Part shown: positions 1-5,326 of the stretch, piece after piece
Layout of the letters: every line of letters begins with the position of its first letter
Position numbering within the stretch: position 1 is the first letter of the stretch
Source of the DNA: Phycisphaerales bacterium
GTDB taxonomy: Bacteria; Planctomycetota; Phycisphaerae; Phycisphaerales; SM1A02
Direction of reading: 5' to 3'
Length of the DNA stretch: 6,151 nt
Assembly: GCA_020427625.1 (NCBI GenBank)
Contig: JAGQOI010000499.1
Span: forward strand, 1-6,151
The notes under the pieces: generated by a model
What the model was told of the DNA's origin: nothing
Databases searched by the model: none
What the model saw: the letters and a program-made list of their open reading frames with translations, nothing else
Translations under genes and position numbers: made by a program

Positions 1-658
1 CGCGGGCCAGCATGGTGAGCCCGCCGAACCAGTGCGTGTACACGGCGCTGTCGTTCGCCGGCGTGATGCCGGCGCCGGACAGCGCCGCACTGAACGCGAA
101 GCGACCGTAGGCGTTCATCGTCGGCAGGTTGCTGATCCAGTCGACGATCGCGCCCCCGCCGAGGCCCGGCGCGGGCTGGCCCGGTCGGAGCACCGTCTCC
201 AGCATCCCGCCCGTCGACCGGCGAAACAGCCCCGTCCCGGTGCCGTCACCCACGGGCAGGCCCGTCAGCGGCGCCGAGAAGCCGATCGTGTCGTCGTCGG
301 TCAGGATCGCGTGATGGAACGAGAAGCCGAACGTGCCGAACCGGATCGATGCCGGCGAGCCCGGCGGAATGTAATTCGTGCCCGCGACGAGCTGGACGCT
401 CTGCGGATCGTCCGGCTCCGTCATCCAGATCCCGCTCTGACCGAGGACCGCGGTCGTCGATGCCGCGAAGCCGACCGTGCCCTTCTCGTTCAGAGACGGG
501 TATCCGAACGACGTGAACGTGCCGCCGAGCGTGCCCGGCGCGGCATCGCCGGTCCGGGAGACGACGCGATACGTGTACACGTCGGCGTCGGCCGCGGCAC
601 CGAAGGCGAAGACGGTCGCGGCGGTCAGAATCAGGGGCAGGGGGCGGATGCGGGACAT
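1..658 (-). CDS. Secreted NxxGxxAF tandem-repeat protein, C-terminus cut by window edge
   Basis: The frame is open from an ATG at 658 to the window edge, giving 219 residues without a stop. GGAG at 670-667 lies 8 nt before the ATG and supports the start. Residues 1 to about 25 form a signal peptide: a short basic start, a hydrophobic run, then G-A-A-A-D-A-D, so the protein is probably exported by Sec. The mature part holds three units about 62 residues apart, centred on N-E-K-G-T-V-G-F (57-64), T-D-D-D-T-I-G-F (120-127) and N-A-Y-G-R-F-A-F (182-189). The last is an exact NxxGxxAF match. Between them recur R-T-G-D-A-A-P-G (35-42), R-P-G-Q-P-A-P-G (158-165) and the strand-like SGIW, TGLF and SAVY. 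This matches the 'choice-of-anchor tandem repeat NxxGxxAF' family, whose biochemical role I do not know. The anchor, which varies in that family, lies outside the window; given the neighbours a dockerin is plausible. It is divergent from the gene at 924. Confidence 0.85.
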   Translation of the reverse strand, partial: MSRIRPLPLILTAATVFAFGAAADADVYTYRVVSRTGDAAPGTLGGTFTSFGYPSLNEKGTVGFAASTTAVLGQSGIWMTEPDDPQSVQLVAGTNYIPPGSPASIRFGTFGFSFHHAILTDDDTIGFSAPLTGLPVGDGTGTGLFRRSTGGMLETVLRPGQPAPGLGGGAIVDWISNLPTMNAYGRFAFSAALSGAGITPANDSAVYTHWFGGLTMLAR

Positions 659-833
659 GGCGGATGCTCCAGTCGTGCGGGTTGGTGTGGTGCGGAAGAG
701 GGCGTCCGTGCGGGATCGACCTCACCCACACTCTGCGCGAGACCGTCCGATCTCTCAGACGTGTCGAACAATTTCGAGAGGATCCCGCCGAAGATCTGCC
801 CCGTTGCCGCCCGTCCTCCGCGGGATGACGGGA

Positions 834-872
834 GATCGACCCGATTCGACCCCGATTCGACGCCGATCCGCC
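834..872. repeat. Short tandem array of about 11-bp GATTCGACCCC-like units
   Basis: Four consecutive imperfect units read GATCGACCC, GATTCGACCCC, GATTCGACGCC and GATCCGCC. The two middle units are 11 bp and differ at one base; the outer ones are shorter and degenerate. A spacing of about one helical turn would put the same face of each unit on one side of the DNA. The array ends 13 bp before the -10-like box of the rightward gene, so it covers the -35 region. It could be a regulator binding site or simple slippage. Confidence 0.4.
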
Positions 873-885
873 GGGACGCATCGGT

Positions 886-891
886 TATATT
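886..891 (+). promoter_or_regulatory. Possible -10 box (TATATT) for the gene at 924
   Basis: TATATT matches the sigma-70 -10 consensus at five of six bases and stands out in very GC-rich DNA. It would place the transcript start near 898, about 26 nt before the ATG and just ahead of the SD. No good -35 box lies 16-18 bp upstream, so a promoter here would need an activator or another sigma factor. Confidence 0.3.
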
Positions 892-907
892 GATACGGAT
901 TGATAAT

Positions 908-914
908 GGAGGAG
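908..914 (+). promoter_or_regulatory. Shine-Dalgarno GGAGGAG that fixes the start at 924
   Basis: GGAGGAG lies 9 nt before the ATG at 924. It overlaps an in-frame upstream ATG at 906 and lies downstream of an in-frame TTG at 900. This argues that translation starts at 924, and the residues that follow form a clean signal peptide. Confidence 0.75.
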
Positions 915-923
915 AGAGTCATC

Positions 924-2279
924 ATGTCCACGTGCACGTATCTGGCCGCGCTCATCGCGGCTCTGGGATCGGCCGCCCTCGGCGGCGGGCCGTCGGAACT
1001 GTTCCTGATCGACTTCGAGGCGTTCCCCGAGGGTACCGAGATCTCGACGCAGTATGACGCGCTCGGCGTCACGTTCTCGATCCCCGACTCGAAGCTCCTG
1101 CCCGTCATCGCCCTCGAGGGCAGCCCGGTCGTCGCCTTCACCGGCGGCGGGGCGGACAACCCGATGTCCTCCGGCAGCGGCGGCCTCACCGATCCGGTCA
1201 TCGGGAACGACACGAATGCCCCCAATGACATCCTCCTCACGTTCGACCCGCCGATCACGAGCATCCGCCTCTTCATCATCGACATCGACGGCTCGGACAC
1301 GATGACCCTCCGCGCCTTCGACGGCGCGGCCGAGGTCGCCGCGGTCACGCACGCCGCCGGCGATCCGGGCACCGGCAACGGCACCTCCACCGAGTTCTTC
1401 GTGAGCAGCGAGCAGATCACCTCCGTCCTCGTCGACGTGCCCGCGAGCGGGACCGTCGGCTGGGCCATGGACTTCATCACCTTCACCCGTCCCTGTCCGG
1501 GCATCTGCGGCAAGCAGATCCGCGTCTCGCAGGAATCCGCGCCGGGCGCCGGCGACTTCGCCGACCAGGTGCTCGGCTTCGTCACGGCGTACCCGTCCTT
1601 CGGGACCACCGCGACGGAGTTCTACGGCTACAACATCCCCGAAGGCGATTCCTGGAACGGCCCGCTCCTCACCCCTGTCGCCGACCGCTCCCACCTCGTC
1701 TTCGCCGAGACCCTCGAGGGCCTCACGCTCTTCGTCGTCCACGACCGCGCGATCCCCAACGATCCCGACGGCGGCGACGCCGAGATGCGCTTCGAGTTCA
1801 TCAACGACGCCGACGGCGGCGAGATCCTCGTCCGCGACGACCCCGGTTCGCCCGACACCTACACCGGTGAGCCCGGCGAACTGGTCTTCATGTCCCACCA
1901 CGACTGGAGCCCGTGCTGCACCGACGGCCTCGCCCTCACCGGACTCGACTGCGAAGGCTCGCTCGAAGTCGCCTTCACCGACGTCCACCCGAGCAGCCCG
2001 ACCATCGGCGGACTCACGGAATGGGTCGCCTACTCCGCCGACGGCACCCAGATCGCCCTCGACCTCGTCGAGGATCGCCGCGTGCGCTTCGACGTCGTCC
2101 CCCCGCCGAGTTGTGCCGCCGACCTGAACTGCACCGGCGCCGTCGACCCCGCCGACCTCGCGATCCTCCTCGGCGCCTGGGGCCCGAACCGAGGTGACCT
2201 CGCCGACCTCGACGGCGACGGCGAAGTCGGTCCCGCCGACCTCGCGGTCCTGTTGTCGCAGTGGGGACTCTGCCAGTAG
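924..2279 (+). CDS. Secreted dockerin-anchored protein A (two beta-type domains plus GC-type dockerin)
   Basis: 451 residues. Residues 1-22 (M-S-T-C-T-Y-L-A-A-L...G-G-G) form a signal peptide. Domain 1 (about 27-190) opens L-I-D-F-E-A-F-P-E-G-T and Q-Y-D-A-L-G-V-T-F, then P-M-S-S-G-S-G-G-L-T-D-P-V-I (80-93) and L-T-F-D-P-P (105-110). This resembles the beta-sandwich domains of bacterial choice-of-anchor surface proteins. Domain 2 (about 191-395) carries P-V-A-D-R-S-H-L-V-F (251-260), the acidic D-P-D-G-G-D-A-E-M (280-288) and H-D-W-S-P-C-C-T-D-G (326-335). The C-terminus (397-451) is a dockerin pair with calcium-loop-like D-L-N-C-T-G-A-V-D-P-A-D and D-L-D-G-D-G-E-V-G-P-A-D, ending W-G-L-C-Q. 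Loop position 5 of repeat 1 is Thr and position 9 of repeat 2 is Gly, so calcium binding may be uneven. Cysteines 191, 195, 331, 332, 343, 397, 403 and 450 are all shared with the paralogue at 3813. No catalytic motif is recognised; export and anchoring are inferred, function unknown. Confidence 0.9.
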   Translation: MSTCTYLAALIAALGSAALGGGPSELFLIDFEAFPEGTEISTQYDALGVTFSIPDSKLLPVIALEGSPVVAFTGGGADNPMSSGSGGLTDPVIGNDTNAPNDILLTFDPPITSIRLFIIDIDGSDTMTLRAFDGAAEVAAVTHAAGDPGTGNGTSTEFFVSSEQITSVLVDVPASGTVGWAMDFITFTRPCPGICGKQIRVSQESAPGAGDFADQVLGFVTAYPSFGTTATEFYGYNIPEGDSWNGPLLTPVADRSHLVFAETLEGLTLFVVHDRAIPNDPDGGDAEMRFEFINDADGGEILVRDDPGSPDTYTGEPGELVFMSHHDWSPCCTDGLALTGLDCEGSLEVAFTDVHPSSPTIGGLTEWVAYSADGTQIALDLVEDRRVRFDVVPPPSCAADLNCTGAVDPADLAILLGAWGPNRGDLADLDGDGEVGPADLAVLLSQWGLCQ

Positions 2280-2291
2280 ACCGAAGAACGG

Positions 2292-2441
2292 GGTTCACCA
2301 CGGAGTCACGGAGAGCACGGAGCGGAGTTCATTGGGTTTCGGATCGTGGACTGAACGTGATCGAATGATCGGACGTGTTCCCGCATCACGATCTTCAACC
2401 CTGCCGGCCCCTCCGTGTCCTCCGTGCCTCCGTGGTGAACC
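2292..2441. repeat. Long palindromic repeat, copy 1 (CACGGAG-arm element)
   Basis: The ends are perfect 14-bp inverted repeats, GGTTCACCACGGAG (2292-2305) and its complement (2428-2441). The full arms are 31 nt (2292-2322 and 2411-2441) with three mismatches. Each arm holds three CACGGAG heptamers separated by 1-2 nt. Inside, GATCGTG (2342-2348) pairs with CACGATC (2387-2393), flanked by GGGTT and AACCC, and GATC-GAAT-GATC (2359-2370) forms the apex. The whole element can fold into one interrupted hairpin or cruciform. It begins 13 bp after the stop of protein A and ends 28 bp before the stop of the convergent membrane protein gene, so it might also end transcription. It resembles a MITE or REP-type element: it encodes no protein and recurs at 3275 and 3432. 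Confidence 0.9.
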
Positions 2442-2468
2442 GTCGACCGGAGTCGTTCTTCCTGCACA

Positions 2469-3206
2469 TCATTCACGCTCCGGCGTCAGCGGCGATCCGC
2501 CGTGCAGGAGACACCCGGCCTCGCGGGCGCAGAGGAACGACATCGCGGCCGTCAGGCCGAGGATGCCCAGCGACGCCAGTGCGATGATGATCGGCATGAG
2601 GATCCAGGTGGCGAAGGATGCGAACGCCAGGACGGTCATCACGACTGCCAACGACGCCAGTTGCCGGGCCCGGTTGGCGAGGCGCGGGTCGCCGAGCCCG
2701 GCGCTCATCCGGTACAGGACGCCCGTCGTGAGCATCTGGGCCAGGACGAGCGTCAACTGCGCCGCGAAGAGCCGGGTGAGGTCGATCGAATCCGATCCGG
2801 TGATGGACACGGCCTGTACGCCCCCGGTCGCGACCAGCACGCAGGCCAAGAGTGAGAGCCACCGGGCGCGACGCGTGCATCTGAACAACCCGATCGCCGC
2901 GGCCGCGGCCAGCCCGGTCGCCGATGCCGCGAGGATCATCGCCGCGATGACCGGTGACCAGAAGATCGCGGCGTGCAGCGACGACGTGAAGATCGACGCG
3001 CCCAGCCAGAGCCAGGACGCCCGTCGCAACGAGCGCAGATACGGAACCGCCGGACACGCGGCATCGCGAAGCGTGACCGCCGTCATGACGAATCCGCACT
3101 CCGGGCAGGTCCCGATGCCGCGCAACCTGTAGCCGCAATGCGCACAACGCGGACGGATGACCACGACGTCGTCATGCCCGCGCGAACTCACGTCGGTTCC
3201 CTCCAT
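2469..3206 (-). CDS. Zinc-ribbon multi-pass membrane protein, function unknown
   Basis: 245 residues. The ATG at 3206 follows GGGGGAG (3219-3213) with 6-nt spacing, a strong SD. Near the N-terminus is a zinc ribbon: C21-x2-C24-G-Y-R-L-R-G then C34-P-E-C37-G. The C-x-x-C-G-Y-x-L-R-G ... C-P-E-C-G pattern is common in short planctomycete proteins of unknown role. The rest is hydrophobic, with about six likely membrane segments near 63-82, 84-108, 116-134, 145-166, 183-203 and 205-226, and short Arg-rich turns (R111-T-R-R-A-R and R175-L-A-N-R-A-R) that suggest cytoplasmic loops. The zinc ribbon therefore probably lies in the cytoplasm as a binding or sensing head. The gene is convergent with protein A and divergent from protein B, and stands alone. 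Repeat copies lie 28 bp beyond its stop and 69 bp upstream of its start. I cannot name a family more precisely. Confidence 0.85.
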   Translation of the reverse strand: MEGTDVSSRGHDDVVVIRPRCAHCGYRLRGIGTCPECGFVMTAVTLRDAACPAVPYLRSLRRASWLWLGASIFTSSLHAAIFWSPVIAAMILAASATGLAAAAAIGLFRCTRRARWLSLLACVLVATGGVQAVSITGSDSIDLTRLFAAQLTLVLAQMLTTGVLYRMSAGLGDPRLANRARQLASLAVVMTVLAFASFATWILMPIIIALASLGILGLTAAMSFLCAREAGCLLHGGSPLTPERE

Positions 3207-3274
3207 GTCCTGCTCCCCCGCGACCCATGCTACGCCCCTTCCACTCGGGCGTCTGTGGTCGCTTCTTTCGGACT

Positions 3275-3419
3275 TTCACCACGGAGTCACAAAGACACGG
3301 AGCAGAATTCATTGGGTTTCGGATCGTGAACCTGGACGCGATCGAATGATCGGACGTGTTCCCGCATCACGATCTTCAACCCTGCCTGCCCCTCCGTGCC
3401 TCGGTGTCTCCGTGGTGAA
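3275..3419. repeat. Long palindromic repeat, copy 2
   Basis: The ends are the 12-bp perfect inverted repeat TTCACCACGGAG (3275-3286) and its complement (3408-3419). The arms extend to about 28 nt with a few mismatches. The core from ATTGGG to CCCTGCC matches copy 1 except for three substitutions and one inserted base. The internal GATCGTG/CACGATC stem is kept, and the stretch from GATCGAATG to GTGTTCC (3340-3362) is identical to copy 1. It has the same orientation as copies 1 and 3. It lies upstream of the membrane protein gene, between divergent genes, so transcription termination cannot be its only role. Confidence 0.9.
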
Positions 3420-3431
3420 CCTCCGGATTTG

Positions 3432-3572
3432 CACCACGGAGTCACGAAGACACGGAGCGAAATCCATTGGTTTCAGGATCGTGAATCTGGACGCGATCGA
3501 ATGATCGGACGTGTTCCGCCGCACGATCTTCAACCCTGCCTGCCCCTCCGTGTCCTCCGTGACTCCGTGGTG
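3432..3572. repeat. Long palindromic repeat, copy 3 (tandem with copy 2)
   Basis: The ends are CACCACGGAG (3432-3441) and its complement (3563-3572). The arms are the best matched of the three copies: 3432-3457 pairs with 3546-3572 with one mismatch and one bulged base. The core is slightly more diverged, with one G missing in GGG and a shortened CCCGCAT segment, but it keeps the GATCGTG/CACGATC stem. It also keeps the 23-bp apex (3495-3517), identical to the other copies. Only 12 bp separate it from copy 2, and both point the same way, so this is a tandem pair. Confidence 0.9.
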
Positions 3573-3812
3573 ATTCCCCACGTCCGGGAACCAGGTCGAG
3601 CCGTCCCCCAGACTGCCGCGTCCGCGTGATCGCGTCGTCGAGTCGTCGTCCGCGCGTCGTTCAGTTGCGTCTCTCCGATCGTGGTGTCTATTGGGGGTGA
3701 GTCACCGGTGCGAGGAGAGACCATTCGCCTCCGGATCGCTCGCGCGATCCGGGGCGGCGGTCGCTCCGCCTGCGTGCCGCGGCTCGTCCACGACATGACA
3801 CGGAGACCAGAC
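3573..3812. other. Leader and promoter region of the protein B gene
   Basis: This 240-bp stretch lies between repeat copy 3 and the start of protein B and holds no supported gene. A weak promoter candidate is TTGCGT (3665-3670) with TCTATT (3687-3692) at 16-bp spacing, matching consensus at three and four of six bases. The frame of protein B is open back to 3681, but the upstream codons do not look like an N-terminus. The only strong element is the hairpin at 3731-3752. A smaller GGCGG-TCGCT-CCGCC hairpin follows it directly. Confidence 0.4.
3731..3752 (+). promoter_or_regulatory. Perfect 9-bp hairpin in the leader of the protein B gene
   Basis: CCGGATCGC (3731-3739), loop TCGC, GCGATCCGG (3744-3752): a perfect stem that can extend by a T-G and a C-G pair. 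It ends 60 bp before the ATG at 3813. No T-run follows, so it does not look like a standard intrinsic terminator. It may be an mRNA leader structure or an operator dyad; the sequence does not decide. Confidence 0.45.
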
Positions 3813-5201
3813 ATGAAGACCCGTATGCTCACCCAGGCCGCGCTCGCGGCGGCGGTCACCGCCGGCATCCTGCGCGGCGGCGCCCTCGTCGCCCTCGCCG
3901 GCGAACTGTTCGTCATCGATTTCGAGTCCTACACCGAAGGCACGCCCATCGGCAACCAGTACGCCCCGCTCGGCGTCACCTTCAGCGCCGAAGGTGGCCA
4001 ACTCCCCGTCATCGCCGTCGCCGGCGCGCCCCAGATCGCCTTCGGCGCCGACGGCGTCGACGACGGACCGATGGTCAGCGGCATCGCCGGACTCACCGAT
4101 CCCGTCATCGCCGGCGATTCCGTCACCGGACGCGACCTCCGCATGACCTTCGACCCGCCCGTGCAGATGGTCCGCTTCTTCGCCGTCGACATCGATCGCG
4201 ACGAGGTCCTCACCGCCCGCGCCTACCGCGGCCGCACCGAACTCGGCGCCATCACCCGCTGGCACGGACACCCGCTCGCCGGCAACGGCGAGGCGACCGA
4301 ATTCCGCTTCGACAACCCGCACGGCATCACCGAGGTCGTCATCGAAGTGCCCGACCGCATCGGCTTCGCCATCGATGCCCTCGCCTTCGAACGCGACTGC
4401 CCCGGACCCGCCTGCGGACAACGCGTCCGACTCAGCCAGGAATCGGAACCCGGACTCGGTGATTTCGATCTCAACGTCCGCGGCGTCATCACCTCCTACG
4501 ACACGAACGCGACCGCCGATCATCTGTACCTCTACGACACCGCGTTCTCCGCGTCCTTCGCCGGACCCATGCTCCGCCCGGTCGCCGATCGATCGCACCT
4601 CGTCCTCACTACCGGGCCCGACGGCCTGAGCGTCGTCGTCGTGCACGATGCGCCCGATGGCGCGGCCGATCTCGACGGCGGTGCCGCGGAGATGCGCATC
4701 GAGGTCGTCGGCCAGTCGCTCGAGGACATCGTCTGGTCCGCCGAGGACGAACCCGAGGCCGGCGGGCGCGATCGCGCCGCCGCGGAGTCCGGCGCCTTCG
4801 GACGACTGCTCATCCGTCACGGCTGGGGTCCGTGCTGCACGGACGGCTACGCGCTCACCGGATTCGCCTGCGGCACCTCCGTCGTCCTCGAGTTCAACGA
4901 AGCGGACGGCAACGCCCTCACGCCCGTCATCGAGGGTCTCCACGAATGGATGGCCTACTCGAGCACCGGCGACGTCATTCCCCTCGCCCTCGAGCCCGGC
5001 CGGCGCGTGCGCCTCGACGTGCTCGGCGCGCCCGGCTGTCTCGCCGACCTCACCTGCGACGGGCTCGTCGACGGTGACGACATCGTCGTCCTCATGCAAC
5101 GGTGGGGGTCGAGCGACGACCTCGCGGATCTCGACCTCGACGGCGGCGTCGACGGATGGGACCTCGCCGCCCTTCTCGCCCGCATGGGCGTCTGCCCGTG
5201 A
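3813..5201 (+). CDS. Secreted dockerin-anchored protein B, paralogue of protein A
   Basis: 462 residues. The ATG at 3813 follows GGAG (3802-3805) with 7-nt spacing. An in-frame ATG at 3795 has no SD and would only lengthen the start of the signal peptide by six residues. Signal peptide about 1-30 (M-K-T-R-M-L-T-Q-A-A-L...A-L-A-G). Domain 1 (about 32-195) repeats the protein A pattern: V-I-D-F-E-S-Y-T-E-G-T, Q-Y-A-P-L-G-V-T-F, P-M-V-S-G-I-A-G-L-T-D-P-V-I, M-T-F-D-P-P. Domain 2 (about 196-407) has P-V-A-D-R-S-H-L-V-L (257-266), D-L-D-G-G-A-A-E-M (286-294) and H-G-W-G-P-C-C-T-D-G (336-345). A loop near 300-330, rich in acidic residues and Ala/Gly, is longer than in A. The dockerin pair (409-462) has loops D-L-T-C-D-G-L-V-D-G-D-D and D-L-D-L-D-G-G-V-D-G-W-D and ends M-G-V-C-P. 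The second loop has Asp at positions 1, 3, 5, 9 and 12, better than in A. Cysteines 196, 201, 341, 342, 353, 409, 415 and 461 match A one for one. Function unknown; a surface or extracellular site is inferred. Confidence 0.9.
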   Translation: MKTRMLTQAALAAAVTAGILRGGALVALAGELFVIDFESYTEGTPIGNQYAPLGVTFSAEGGQLPVIAVAGAPQIAFGADGVDDGPMVSGIAGLTDPVIAGDSVTGRDLRMTFDPPVQMVRFFAVDIDRDEVLTARAYRGRTELGAITRWHGHPLAGNGEATEFRFDNPHGITEVVIEVPDRIGFAIDALAFERDCPGPACGQRVRLSQESEPGLGDFDLNVRGVITSYDTNATADHLYLYDTAFSASFAGPMLRPVADRSHLVLTTGPDGLSVVVVHDAPDGAADLDGGAAEMRIEVVGQSLEDIVWSAEDEPEAGGRDRAAAESGAFGRLLIRHGWGPCCTDGYALTGFACGTSVVLEFNEADGNALTPVIEGLHEWMAYSSTGDVIPLALEPGRRVRLDVLGAPGCLADLTCDGLVDGDDIVVLMQRWGSSDDLADLDLDGGVDGWDLAALLARMGVCP

Positions 5202-5261
5202 CGAATCCGGACCGACCGACCACCACCTGAGATCACACCGACGCTGGGAGGCGGAGGAAGC

Positions 5262-5293
5262 GCCGCCCGCCCTGGAATGCCGGGGCGGGCGGT
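5262..5293. terminator. GC-rich hairpin between convergent genes, probable bidirectional terminator
   Basis: CCGCCCGCCC (5263-5272) pairs perfectly with GGGCGGGCGG (5283-5292). The stem continues inward through a T-G wobble and two G-C pairs to an AATG tetraloop, and outward by one G-T pair, giving 14 pairs in total. It begins 60 bp after the stop of protein B and ends 33 bp before the stop of the leftward gene, the expected place for a shared terminator. Neither side has a proper T-run, so it may stall polymerase without U-tract release, protect 3' ends, or work with Rho. Confidence 0.7.
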
Positions 5294-5326
5294 CGCGTTG
5301 GAGAAGGAGTCCGATTCAGCACCGAA

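Larger units (their letters stand above)
659..923. promoter_or_regulatory. Divergent intergenic region with promoters for both flanking genes
   Basis: This 265-bp gap separates the start codons of two divergent genes, so it must hold promoters for both. For the rightward gene I see a -10-like box (886-891), an SD (908-914) and 11-bp tandem repeats (834-872). A 6-bp inverted repeat, CCCGTC (810-815) with GACGGG (827-832), and a small dyad TCGAA-CAAT-TTCGA (764-777) lie in the middle. For the leftward gene I see only the SD at 670-667 and no convincing -35/-10 pair. I see no small gene or RNA. Confidence 0.5.

Noticed and set aside
902..907. GATAAT as the -10 box of protein A
   Set aside because: It would place the transcript start inside or beyond the SD, leaving no usable ribosome site; TATATT at 886-891 fits better.
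900..923. An upstream start for protein A at TTG 900 or ATG 906
   Set aside because: The SD at 908-914 lies at or downstream of these codons and is well placed for ATG 924, which begins a normal signal peptide.
32..1057. A 341-codon plus-strand frame opposite the NxxGxxAF gene
   Set aside because: It is Arg-rich low-complexity translation, crosses the divergent intergenic region, and conflicts with two well-supported genes.
2194..3132. A plus-strand frame from the end of protein A through repeat copy 1 and across the membrane protein gene
   Set aside because: It starts inside protein A in another frame, translates the palindromic repeat, and then runs antisense to a gene with a clear zinc ribbon and membrane segments.
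3275..3572. Repeat copies 2 and 3 as a CRISPR array
   Set aside because: The units are about 141-145 bp long palindromes with a single 12-bp gap; there are no uniform spacers and no cas genes.
3431..3574. A target-site duplication (ATT) around repeat copy 3
   Set aside because: Three bases of match are too few, the positions are not flush with the element ends, and no equivalent is seen at copies 1 and 2.
3157..3629. Small overlapping frames through repeat copies 2 and 3 that share similar peptides
   Set aside because: The peptide similarity only reflects the repeated DNA; no ribosome site or coding pattern supports translation.
3702..5099. A 465-codon open frame on the minus strand opposite protein B, and a similar 367-codon one at 885-1988 opposite protein A
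   Set aside because: Both translate to long runs rich in Gly, Glu, Asp, Val, Ala and Arg with no domains or signal peptide. They are antisense shadows of genes with strong third-position GC bias.
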